Positions 7,915 to 15,083 of a stretch of DNA of 29,320 bases are shown in pieces. The position numbers and the translations under genes were made by a program. The DNA is from Reyranella sp. GTDB taxonomy: Bacteria; Pseudomonadota; Alphaproteobacteria; Reyranellales; Reyranellaceae. Position 1 is the first letter of the stretch; every line of letters begins with the position of its first letter. Where the stretch lies: positions 1 through 29,320 of the forward strand of contig JAUXRT010000371.1 of NCBI GenBank assembly GCA_030681635.1, in the 5' to 3' direction. The notes under the pieces are model-generated. The model searched no databases. It saw only the letters and a list, made by a program, of their open reading frames with translations, and was not told the origin of the DNA.

Positions 7915-7965
7915 CACCTCACCCTTCGAGACGCCGCGCGACGCGCGGCTCCTCAGGATGAGGTG
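7915..7965. repeat. Long imperfect palindrome, REP-like dispersed element or bidirectional terminator
   Basis: CACCTCACCCT at the left pairs with AGGATGAGGTG at the right, 10 of 11 bases. The inner arms around GCCGCGCG/CGCGCGGC extend the hairpin to nearly the whole 51 bases. It sits between the convergent ends of the ABC-F gene and the histidine kinase gene. Sequences of this type (CCTCACCCTTCGAGACGC ... GGCTCCTCAGGATGAGG) are, from general knowledge, common intergenic repeats in Bradyrhizobium-like genomes. Only one copy is present in the window. Confidence 0.7.
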
Positions 7966-7969
7966 GTAG

Positions 7970-9349
7970 CTAAGCGCGCTGCAGCGCGCGCAGTGAGGCG
8001 TCGACACTGAAGATCACGCCGCCGGGCCGATAGGCGAGGTCGACCGACGCGCCGAAATCGGGCCCGAGGCTCTGCCGGATGAGGCGCGTCCCGAAGCCGA
8101 CGCGTGTCGGCATGACGACCGGAGGACCATCGAGCTCCTGCCAATCGAAACGGAAGCGCGGCTCCTCGCCCTTGTCGTCCAGCTTCCACGAGACATCGAC
8201 GCGCCCCTCGGCGGTCGAGAGGGCGCCGTACTTGACGGCGTTCGTGCCGAGCTCGTGCAGGACCAGCGCGAGCGAAAGGACGCCTCGCGGCCCCAGGGTC
8301 ACATCCGGTCCGGCGATGTGGAAGCGCCGGGGATCGCCGTTGGCGTGGAGGCGGGCGGCGTTGTCCACCACCACGCGCACCGGCGTGGCGGTCCAGTTGG
8401 TCTTCACCAGGGCGTCGTGGGCGTCGGCCAGGGCGTGCAATCGGAGCGTCAGGGCCTTGCTGGCCTCGGCATAGCTCGTCTTGCCGTTCAGAGTCTGGGT
8501 GGCGATGGCGTTCACGACCGCCAGCGTGTTTTTCACGCGATGGGTGAGCTCTTCCATCAGGAGGCGCGACCGCTCCTCGGCGCCCTTGAGTTCGGTGATG
8601 TCGCGTCCGGCGGAAACGAGCCGGGCAGGTGTGCCGTCGTCGCCGGCGACTGGCGTCACGATGACATCCCACCACTTCGCCTGTCCCTTGAGCGTCGGGC
8701 AGAATCCCTGGAAGCGGCCCGTCCCGCCGGCGCGTGCGGCGGCAATGGCGGTGCGCGCGGCAGTGCCGTCGGCACCTGTCCAGACCCTGGCCCACTCGGC
8801 GCCGATCATGGAAGAGACGTCGTCGATCTCCATCGCTTCGATGCCGCCGGGACTGACGAACTGGATGCGGCCCTCGAGGTCGAGCACGACAATGCAGTCG
8901 CGCGTCGAATTCATGATGAGCGTATTGAGCGTTTGCTGGTCGCGCCCGATTTCCTCGGCGTTGCGCGAGGCGGTGATGTCGCGCGAGACCGACAGAAGGC
9001 TGGTCGGCCTGCCGTCGGCGCCTGTTATGGGGGTCACCTGGACATCCCAATAGCGGGGCGTGCCGGCCATTGTCGTCGCCGGGCCCTGGAAGCGGCCGGT
9101 GCCGCCTTGCTTCGCGGTTTCAACCGCCGACGTTGCGGCCTCCCGCAGCGGACCTTGCCAGAATTCAGGCCACGGGCAGCCGTAGATGGCATTGAAGTCA
9201 CTGACCTCCATGACCTTCTTGCCGCCTTCGCTCATGAAGATCAGGTTGCCGTCGAGGTCCAGAACCTTGATGCAGTCGGCCGAGGACGCCAGGACGCCTC
9301 GGAGGAACTCGGAGTCATCCGGCGGGGGACCAACAGAGCGCTCACTCAC
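7970..9349 (-). CDS. Twin-PAS HWE-family sensor histidine kinase
   Basis: The 459-residue protein has two PAS domains (about residues 15-128 and 140-255) that look alike: both contain GGTGRFQG, a W-D-V strand and a V/A-x-RDIT end. They are followed by an HWE-type kinase domain. The phospho-acceptor is His270 in EELTHRVKNTL, the ATP-binding N-box is HELGTNAVKYG (365-375), and WQE at 403-405 is the motif that names the family. No membrane segment follows the chosen start, so it is probably cytosolic. An earlier in-frame ATG (9547) would add 66 residues with no domain similarity. GTG at 9349 is preferred because GGAGAGGA (9360-9353) lies just upstream and the PAS domain begins soon after. The PAS ligand and response regulator are not identifiable here. 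Confidence 0.88.
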   Translation of the reverse strand: MSERSVGPPPDDSEFLRGVLASSADCIKVLDLDGNLIFMSEGGKKVMEVSDFNAIYGCPWPEFWQGPLREAATSAVETAKQGGTGRFQGPATTMAGTPRYWDVQVTPITGADGRPTSLLSVSRDITASRNAEEIGRDQQTLNTLIMNSTRDCIVVLDLEGRIQFVSPGGIEAMEIDDVSSMIGAEWARVWTGADGTAARTAIAAARAGGTGRFQGFCPTLKGQAKWWDVIVTPVAGDDGTPARLVSAGRDITELKGAEERSRLLMEELTHRVKNTLAVVNAIATQTLNGKTSYAEASKALTLRLHALADAHDALVKTNWTATPVRVVVDNAARLHANGDPRRFHIAGPDVTLGPRGVLSLALVLHELGTNAVKYGALSTAEGRVDVSWKLDDKGEEPRFRFDWQELDGPPVVMPTRVGFGTRLIRQSLGPDFGASVDLAYRPGGVIFSVDASLRALQRA

Positions 9350-9540
9350 CAGTCCTCTCCCTGTGTCCTTGGATTGCCGCTGCCCCTGCGCGGCGCGGGT
9401 CGACTGATGAGACTCTGAGGCACCCAAAGTGAGCACCCGGTGGACAATAGCAAGCGCGCTCGCGGGGCTTCTACCTTCCCCGCGAGCGAACACGAAAACA
9501 AAGAACGCCGTGCTCGCCCAGAGGTTGCGGCCGCCGCAAT

Positions 9541-9569
9541 TTGACAAGAGGATAGGAAAATACTATCAA
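9541..9569 (+). promoter_or_regulatory. Sigma-70-like promoter for the HTH gene
   Basis: A perfect TTGACA (9541-9546) is followed at exactly 17 bases by TATCAA (9564-9569). Spacing is ideal and the -10 matches consensus at four positions. It lies about 50 bases before the HTH gene in AT-richer sequence than its surroundings. Confidence 0.55.
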
Positions 9570-9579
9570 TCCGGCCATT

Positions 9580-9603
9580 GATCCGATCCAGAGATCCGAT
9601 CCA
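9580..9603 (+). repeat. Two direct repeats GATCCGATCCA in the HTH gene leader
   Basis: GATCCGATCCA occurs at 9580-9590 and again at 9593-9603, a 13-base period, just downstream of the predicted promoter. The spacing is a little over one helical turn, so they may be paired half-sites for a regulator, perhaps the HTH protein itself. Confidence 0.6.
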
Positions 9604-9617
9604 ATACAGGAAGGGAG

Positions 9618-10130
9618 ATGGCCATGGAGGGCGTGAAAGTTTCGGGAATGCCGGCAAGGCCAGAGGGGCTGGTGGAGGCGGCGGCACCGGCGGGCAACTC
9701 GGAGGCGCTCGCCCGGGTGCTGCAGGGCCCGGTCCGGCGGCGTACACCCCCCAGGCTCCGGGTCTTCTTCCTGCGCCAGTTGCGCAAGTGCGGCGAGGTC
9801 AGCCTGGCCGCCAAGCGCACAGGGGTGCCGCTGTCGACCGTCTACCGCTGGCGCGCGCGCGATCCGAAGTTTCGCGGCCATTGGGACACGATCCTGCTGC
9901 AGCGCCGGGACATCATCGAGGACAGGCTGATGGCAATCGTCCGGGAAGGCGAGCTGCGCACCGTCTACTACAAGGGGCTGGAGGTCGGCCTGCGGCGGAC
10001 GTTCACCCACCTCGCCTCCATCCGGGTGCTCGATTACTTCGATCGCCGGACGGGCGGAAAAATGTCCCACGATGTTTCCCGTTCCGGGGCCGCGGAATCG
10101 GCGGAAAAGGCAAAGGGATCAGCCGCTTGA
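9618..10130 (+). CDS. Small helix-turn-helix protein (homeodomain-like)
   Basis: The 170-residue protein has a clear helix-turn-helix near residues 65-90: GEVSLAAKRTGVPLSTVYRW followed by RARDPKFRGHWD. This pattern is seen in phage terminase small subunits and in small chromosomal regulators of unknown role. The N-terminal 40 residues are Ala/Gly/Pro-rich and the C-terminal 25 look disordered. ATG at 9618 lies directly behind AGGAAGGGAG; the ATG at 9624 has better spacing from that site and may be the true start. No other phage gene is nearby, so a prophage remnant is not supported. It is convergent with the DUF1194 gene, 32 bases away. Confidence 0.65.
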   Translation: MAMEGVKVSGMPARPEGLVEAAAPAGNSEALARVLQGPVRRRTPPRLRVFFLRQLRKCGEVSLAAKRTGVPLSTVYRWRARDPKFRGHWDTILLQRRDIIEDRLMAIVREGELRTVYYKGLEVGLRRTFTHLASIRVLDYFDRRTGGKMSHDVSRSGAAESAEKAKGSAA

Positions 10131-10162
10131 GGCGCGGCAGCCTCGTGCAGGATAGGAAGCGT

Positions 10163-11080
10163 TCAGTCCGGCGAAACGCCGAAGCGGCGCTGCCAGAATT
10201 CACGGCTGCGGCGCTCGCCGACGTCGCAGCCCAGTTCGTACTCGGGCCGCACGAAGCGGGTGTAGTCCTCGGGCGCACCGGCAGTGCGGCGCGTCCCGCC
10301 CTGGGCCAGCTGCACACCGTCACGTCCTGCGGGCGTGCCGAGGTCGCCAATGTCGAAGTCGTGCCCGTACTCGAGCCGCGGGCCGATGTCGGCCACTTCC
10401 TGGAGGAGCTTCTTGCGCACGGCGCGGGGGAAGTCCTCGAAGTTGACGGCGACCTCGACGAAGGAGCGCGGGCCGCCGACGACGCAATGGAGGTAATACT
10501 TGTCGAGGTCGGTCTCGCTCGGGAAGCCGTAGGGGTTGGGCCGGTCGTTCATGATCGGCAGCCCATTGATCACGATGCGCTCCTTCAGCGCGTCGTGGCG
10601 GAGGTCGGTGACCAGGCCGCCGTCGTTGTTCGAGCCGTCGCCCGAGATGTCGAGCACCTTGCGCTCGGTGTCGTAGGGGGCGCGGCCGAACAACGGGATG
10701 GCATAGCGGATGGCGCCGCTGATCGAGGTCCGGCGCGCGATCGAGATCGGCGCGCGGGCGAGGCGGTTGGTGAAGTCGCGGATGGCCGCCTCGGAGTCGA
10801 GCAGGGTCCAGTCGATGAGGAGCTTCTGGACGTAGGAGTCGGACCACTCGTAATAGGCGACGGCGATCCTTCCGTGGTTGCCGCCCAGGATGGCTTTTAT
10901 GACCACGGGGTCGCTGAAGGCCTCGACATAGCCCTGGCGCTGCAGGCGGGCTTCGTCGGGGTCGACGCTTCCGGAAATGTCGATGGCCAGTGCCAGGACC
11001 ATGTCGACTTCCTTGCGGTCCTGCGCGCCCGCCGGCAGGGCGAGGGACAGGAGCGCGAACAGGGAGAGCAACAAACGCAT
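10163..11080 (-). CDS. DUF1194 family secreted VWA-like protein
   Basis: The 305-residue product starts with a typical Sec signal peptide (MRLLLSLFALLSLALPAGAQ), likely cut after Ala19. DMVLALAIDISGSVD (residues 26-40) follows; it carries a DxSxS metal-ion-dependent adhesion site like that of von Willebrand factor A domains. A second motif, LDISGDGSNNDGG, lies mid-protein. DUF1194 proteins are periplasmic and have no known partner. The reading frame extends upstream to 11227, but the start is placed at 11080 because GGAGGT (11091-11086) sits just before it and the signal peptide begins there. It diverges from the acyl-CoA dehydrogenase gene. Confidence 0.88.
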   Translation of the reverse strand: MRLLLSLFALLSLALPAGAQDRKEVDMVLALAIDISGSVDPDEARLQRQGYVEAFSDPVVIKAILGGNHGRIAVAYYEWSDSYVQKLLIDWTLLDSEAAIRDFTNRLARAPISIARRTSISGAIRYAIPLFGRAPYDTERKVLDISGDGSNNDGGLVTDLRHDALKERIVINGLPIMNDRPNPYGFPSETDLDKYYLHCVVGGPRSFVEVAVNFEDFPRAVRKKLLQEVADIGPRLEYGHDFDIGDLGTPAGRDGVQLAQGGTRRTAGAPEDYTRFVRPEYELGCDVGERRSREFWQRRFGVSPD

Positions 11081-11214
11081 GGTGGACCTCCAACCAACGC
11101 TGTCAGGCACGCACAAACCATACCGCCCGTCGGAAGCCTCTGTCAGCCGCGCTCTGGACGGGCGGCGGCGACCGCCGCTAGCTTCTGTGGACAGACCAAC
11201 CGGAGAGAAAGCCC

Positions 11215-12423
11215 GTGGATCTAGCACTGAGTGCCCAGGACGAAGCCTTTCGCGGCGAGGTCCGCCGCTTCCTCGACGACAGTCTGACGGAGGACCTGCG
11301 CGAGGCCGGCCGCAAGACCGGCGGCGTCTTCGCCGACTTTGCAGCCGGTGTGCGCTGGCACAAGGTGCTGGCCCGCCGGGGCTGGTCGGCGCCGAGCTGG
11401 CCCAAGGAACATGGCGGTCCGGGCTGGAGCGCGACCCAGCGCTACATCTTCTCGCGCGAGTGCACCGCGGTCGATGCGCCGCGCATCTTCTCCATGGGCC
11501 TGCGCATGGTCGGGCCCGTCATCATGAAGTACGGCACGCCGGAGCAGAAGGCCAAGTACCTGCCGGGCATCGTGGCGGGCGACATCGTCTTCTGCCAGGG
11601 CTACTCCGAGCCGGGCTCGGGCTCCGACCTCGCCAGCCTCAAGTGCCGCGCGGTGCGGGATGGCTCTGACTATGTGATCAACGGCACCAAGATCTGGACC
11701 ACGGGCGCGCATGTGGCCAACCACATGTTCTGCCTGGTGCGCACGGCGACGGAAGGCAAACCACAAGATGGCATCTCCTTCGTGCTGATCGACTCGATGG
11801 ACGTGCCGGGCCTCACCGTGAAGCCGATCGTGACCCTGGCCGGCGATCACGAGGTCAACCAGGTGTTCTTCGACAATGTGCGGACGCCTGTCGCCAACTG
11901 CATCGGCCCGGAGAATGCCGGCTGGACGGTGGCCAAATACCTGCTCGAGTTCGAGCGTGGCGGCGAGGCCTATACGCCCAACCTCTATGCAAGGCTCGAC
12001 GACTTGCGCCGCATCGTGGCCGAGGAGGCGGCCGACGGCTCGGGCAAGCTGGTGACCGACCGCGGCTTCGCCGAGCGGCTGGCCGAGGCCGAGATGGACA
12101 TCCAGGCGCTGGAGATGATCGAGCTGCAGGTGCTGTCCGATCTCAGCAAGGGCAAGAATCCGGGGGCCGCCTCGTCGGCGATGAAGATCAGGGGCAGCGA
12201 GACCTCGCAGAAGATCGACCATCTCGGCATCGAGGCGCTGGCCTGGTACGCCGCGCCGTTCGAGCCCGAGGCGCGGCTGCTCGGCCATAACGCGCCGACG
12301 GTGACGCCGGAGTGGGGTCTCACCGCCATGCCGCTCTATCTCAACAACCGCGCCGCCTCGATCTACGCCGGCTCCAACGAGGTCCAGCGCAACATCATCG
12401 CCAAGGCGGTACTTGGGCTGTGA
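11215..12423 (+). CDS. Acyl-CoA dehydrogenase family protein
   Basis: The 402-residue flavoprotein has the three-part acyl-CoA dehydrogenase fold. The N-terminal helical domain begins ALSAQDEAFRGEVRRFL. The middle beta domain has CQGYSEPGSGSDLASL and ING-TKIWTTGA (FAD contacts). The C-terminal helical domain ends IYAGSNEVQRNIIAKAVLGL. The position of the catalytic Glu of medium-chain enzymes (IYEGT) is Ala here (IYAGS), as in many bacterial members that place the base elsewhere. GTG at 11215 is supported by GGAGAG about eight bases upstream. Its stop overlaps the GTG of the GST-like gene (GTGA at 12420-12423), so it heads a three-gene unit. The acyl substrate is unknown. Confidence 0.93.
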   Translation: MDLALSAQDEAFRGEVRRFLDDSLTEDLREAGRKTGGVFADFAAGVRWHKVLARRGWSAPSWPKEHGGPGWSATQRYIFSRECTAVDAPRIFSMGLRMVGPVIMKYGTPEQKAKYLPGIVAGDIVFCQGYSEPGSGSDLASLKCRAVRDGSDYVINGTKIWTTGAHVANHMFCLVRTATEGKPQDGISFVLIDSMDVPGLTVKPIVTLAGDHEVNQVFFDNVRTPVANCIGPENAGWTVAKYLLEFERGGEAYTPNLYARLDDLRRIVAEEAADGSGKLVTDRGFAERLAEAEMDIQALEMIELQVLSDLSKGKNPGAASSAMKIRGSETSQKIDHLGIEALAWYAAPFEPEARLLGHNAPTVTPEWGLTAMPLYLNNRAASIYAGSNEVQRNIIAKAVLGL

Positions 12424-13424
12424 GCGCTATCTACGCGCTGCACGGCTTCAACCCGTCGCCCTACTCGGTGAAGATGCGGGCGTTGATGCGCTATCGCCGG
12501 CTGCCGTTCGTGTGGCACGCCACCGGCAACCCGCGCGATGTTGCAGTAGCGGCGGGATTGCCGCCGGTTATCCCGGTGCTCGGCTTTCCCGATGGAAGGG
12601 TGATGAACGATTCGACGCCGCTCGCCCATGCGCTCGAACGCGAGCATCCGGGCCAGCGCTCGGTGATCCCCCAGGACCCCGGCCTCGCCTATCTCAGCGA
12701 CCTGCTGGAAGATTTCGGCGACGAATGGATCACCAAGATGATGTTCCATTACCGCTGGTACTATGATGCCGACCGCGACTTCGCGCAGGTCTGGGTCGTG
12801 AGTTCGCGCGATCCGGTGATGGAAGCCGGTGTGCGCCGGCAAGCGATGCAGGGCTTCAACGACCGCCAGGTCGGGCGCATGGCGCTGGTCGGCTGCACCG
12901 AGCAGAACCGGCCGATTATCGAGGAGAGCTACCGCTTCGTGCTCGACACGCTCGATCGCCATGTGCGGACGATGCCGTTCCTGCTGGGCTCGCGGCCGTC
13001 GCTGGCCGACTTCGGCTTCTACGGCCAACTCCAGATCCTGTCGGTCGATCCGACGCCCGCGGCCGAGATGCGCGCCCGCGCACCCGACCTCTTCTGCTGG
13101 CTGATGCGCCTCGACGATGCCTCGGGGGTCGAGGGCGCCTGGATCGACGCCGCGGCGCCGTTGCCCCAGGGCATCACGGCGCTGCTCAAACATGCGGGAG
13201 AGACCTACCTGCCGTTCCTCGCCGCCAACGCCCGCGCGCTGCAGGAGGGTGCGGAGACCTTCGAGGTAAAACTGCTCGGCCGGCCCTTTGCCCAGGCGCC
13301 CTTCCGTTACCAGGGCAAATGCTTCGACGCGCTCCGCAAGCGCCTGGCCACGCTGCCGGCGTCGGTCCGCCAGCGGCTCGATCCGGTGCTCGAGGAAGCC
13401 GGGTGCCTGCGCGCCCTTGCGTGA
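12420..13424 (+). CDS. Glutathione S-transferase family protein
   Basis: The 334-residue protein starts IYALHGFNPSPYSVKMRALMRYRRLPFVW, a thioredoxin-fold GST N-domain with a PSPYS segment in place of the usual active-site SxxS/CPxC. VIPVLGFPDGRVMNDSTPLAHALE follows; it matches the glutathione gamma-glutamyl contact region (xDST in place of xES). The helical C-domain includes PFLLGSRPSLADFGFYGQL near residue 190. At 334 residues it is over 100 longer than ordinary GSTs, the extra part being C-terminal. GTG at 12420 is chosen because it overlaps the acyl-CoA dehydrogenase stop. The substrate is unknown. Confidence 0.85.
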   Translation: MSAIYALHGFNPSPYSVKMRALMRYRRLPFVWHATGNPRDVAVAAGLPPVIPVLGFPDGRVMNDSTPLAHALEREHPGQRSVIPQDPGLAYLSDLLEDFGDEWITKMMFHYRWYYDADRDFAQVWVVSSRDPVMEAGVRRQAMQGFNDRQVGRMALVGCTEQNRPIIEESYRFVLDTLDRHVRTMPFLLGSRPSLADFGFYGQLQILSVDPTPAAEMRARAPDLFCWLMRLDDASGVEGAWIDAAAPLPQGITALLKHAGETYLPFLAANARALQEGAETFEVKLLGRPFAQAPFRYQGKCFDALRKRLATLPASVRQRLDPVLEEAGCLRALA

Positions 13425-13428
13425 CGCG

Positions 13429-14100
13429 ATGGGCGATCAAGTCGCGGTGTGGTCGTGGCGCATCGAGACGGACTCGCTGTCCTTCGAGGCTGCCGAGGCG
13501 CTGCTGTCCGAGGATGAGAAGGCACGCGGCCGAAGCTTCGTGACAATCTCTCTTCGGCACCGCTTCGTGGCCGTCCGCGCGCGCCTGCGCACTCTGCTCG
13601 GTGAGCATCTTGGCCTCGATCCGCGCACGCTCGTCTTTGTGCAGAATGCGTTCGGCAAACCCAGGCTTGCCGATCATCCATCCGTGCACTTCAGCCTCAG
13701 CCATTCCAGCGATCAAGCCGTCCTCGCCGTGAGCGAACAACGTGAGGTCGGCATCGACATCGAACGCGTCCGCCCGCTCGATCACCTCGACCTGGCGCGG
13801 CGCTACTTCCATCCGAACGAAGTCGCCGCGATCGAAGGCGCGCAGCTGCCGCAGGAGCAGCTGCTGGCCTTCTTCCGCGTCTGGACCCTCAAGGAGGCCG
13901 TCGTGAAAGCGATCGGCAAGGGCCTGTCGATCCCGCTCGACACGTTCGACGTCTCGATCGCGACATCGCCACCCACCATGGTCGTTGCACCCGAGGGTGC
14001 GCCGCGGACATGGTGGCTGCATCAGACGACAGGCGGCTATTGCTTGGCGCTGGCCGTGCCTGGCGGCGGCGACGTCGGGCTGATCCAGCGGACGGTCTGA
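13429..14100 (+). CDS. Sfp-type 4'-phosphopantetheinyl transferase
   Basis: The 223-residue enzyme transfers phosphopantetheine from CoA to the conserved Ser of carrier domains. Motifs in order are GKPRL (76-80), HFSLSHS (87-93), the magnesium-binding VGIDIERVRP (107-116), and WTLKEAVVKAIGKGL (152-166) with the catalytic Glu and Lys. Length fits the Sfp/EntD class rather than the shorter AcpS class. ATG at 13429 is four bases after the GST-like stop, so it is read as the third gene of that unit. It is convergent with the NRPS-PKS operon and overlaps its last gene by 64 bases. This closeness makes it the likely activator of the four carrier domains there. Confidence 0.93.
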   Translation: MGDQVAVWSWRIETDSLSFEAAEALLSEDEKARGRSFVTISLRHRFVAVRARLRTLLGEHLGLDPRTLVFVQNAFGKPRLADHPSVHFSLSHSSDQAVLAVSEQREVGIDIERVRPLDHLDLARRYFHPNEVAAIEGAQLPQEQLLAFFRVWTLKEAVVKAIGKGLSIPLDTFDVSIATSPPTMVVAPEGAPRTWWLHQTTGGYCLALAVPGGGDVGLIQRTV

Positions 14101-15083
14101 TCGTTGCGGCCGACCAGGCCGAGCAACGGCGCGTGCTCACCCAGCAGCGCGCTCTGGAAGAAGGCGACTTCGTAGGCCTGGATCGCGGCGTTCACGGCGT
14201 GCCGCTTGGCGTTGGTGCGAAACATCGTCCGCCTCGACGGCGCGTACAACGCGTCGGCGAGGTCGACATGCTGGACCCTGGGCAACTGCACCCAGTGGCT
14301 GCCCGGCCGCGCCATGCGGCGCCTGTTGCGCGGGATGTCCATGGCGCTGATCTGCGCGTAGCGGCGGATGAAGGGATCGGGCGAGGCGAGCTCCTGGTCC
14401 GACGGGAAGGCTTCTATGCTCGAGAGCAGGAAGTAGGCCTCGGTCCCGATCTTGTCAGCCGGCGGGCCGAACAGGCCGCCGTCGAGATTGAAGACGGCGG
14501 TGATGCGCGGGTCCGTCAACGCCGCCTGCAGGCCCGAGCCGCCACCGATCGAATTGCCGAGCACGCCGACGCGCCGCAACTCGACGCGGCCGGCCAGCAG
14601 CGGCACCTGGCCGGCGTCGAGGGCGCCGAGGACTTCCAGGAGACGGCCGGCCTGGCCTACGACGTGGCGGCCGAACCGCTCCAGCGTGGCGGCGGCCGCG
14701 GCATCGGACGCGAGGTCCATGACGACGCCGCGGTCGGGATCGGTGGCGGGGTCACTGGCAAGATCGTCGCAGCCCACGACGACGAAGCCGTGACTGGCAA
14801 GGTTCTGCGCCTGGAGGCTGTTCTGCGTGCGCGTCCCGCCCCAGCCGGGCGAGTACAGGATCAGGGGGGCAGGCGCGCGCGCGTCGAGCGGCTTCGCGAT
14901 CGGGTACCAGACCGTGATCGGCAGGTCTTCTCCGCGCGAACCCTTCAGCGTGATCTCCAGCCGGCCGACCGGCTTCGGCCCGCTGGGCGATGGCCTAAGC
15001 GGCGCGAACACAAACCAGCCGATGCCGGCTGCAACGAGTGTCAGAACCAGCCCGGCCAGAAGGAGCGGGCGCAGGGTGTTCAC
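14037..15083 (-). CDS. Membrane-anchored alpha/beta hydrolase, PAF-acetylhydrolase-like
   Basis: The 348-residue protein starts with one hydrophobic segment (LLLAGLVLTLVAAGIGWFVF, about residues 7-26), a signal anchor placing the rest in the periplasm. The body resembles platelet-activating-factor acetylhydrolase/dienelactone hydrolase-like enzymes: ITVWYP near 56, ILYSPGWGGTR near 75-85, nucleophile Ser178 in GNSIGG, Asp201 in FNLDGG, and probable catalytic His272 in QHVDLAD. GTG at 15083 overlaps the stop of the C-TE gene (GTGA), so it is the last gene of the NRPS-PKS operon. It may trim, release or inactivate the product at the membrane, which is inference. Its last 64 bases overlap the 3' end of the phosphopantetheinyl transferase gene. 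Confidence 0.8.
   Translation of the reverse strand: MNTLRPLLLAGLVLTLVAAGIGWFVFAPLRPSPSGPKPVGRLEITLKGSRGEDLPITVWYPIAKPLDARAPAPLILYSPGWGGTRTQNSLQAQNLASHGFVVVGCDDLASDPATDPDRGVVMDLASDAAAAATLERFGRHVVGQAGRLLEVLGALDAGQVPLLAGRVELRRVGVLGNSIGGGSGLQAALTDPRITAVFNLDGGLFGPPADKIGTEAYFLLSSIEAFPSDQELASPDPFIRRYAQISAMDIPRNRRRMARPGSHWVQLPRVQHVDLADALYAPSRRTMFRTNAKRHAVNAAIQAYEVAFFQSALLGEHAPLLGLVGRNDQTVRWISPTSPPPGTASAKQ

Noticed and set aside
9618..10130. Prophage remnant based on the terminase-like helix-turn-helix
   Set aside because: No other phage gene or attachment-like repeat is nearby; the fold is common in small regulators.
9578..11224. 548-codon plus-strand open frame over the HTH and DUF1194 genes
   Set aside because: It overlaps two better-supported genes on different strands, and its sequence is low in hydrophobic pattern, as in a shadow.
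11221..12288. 355-codon minus-strand frame over the acyl-CoA dehydrogenase gene
   Set aside because: His/Gly/Ala/Asp-rich shadow opposite a well-conserved enzyme.
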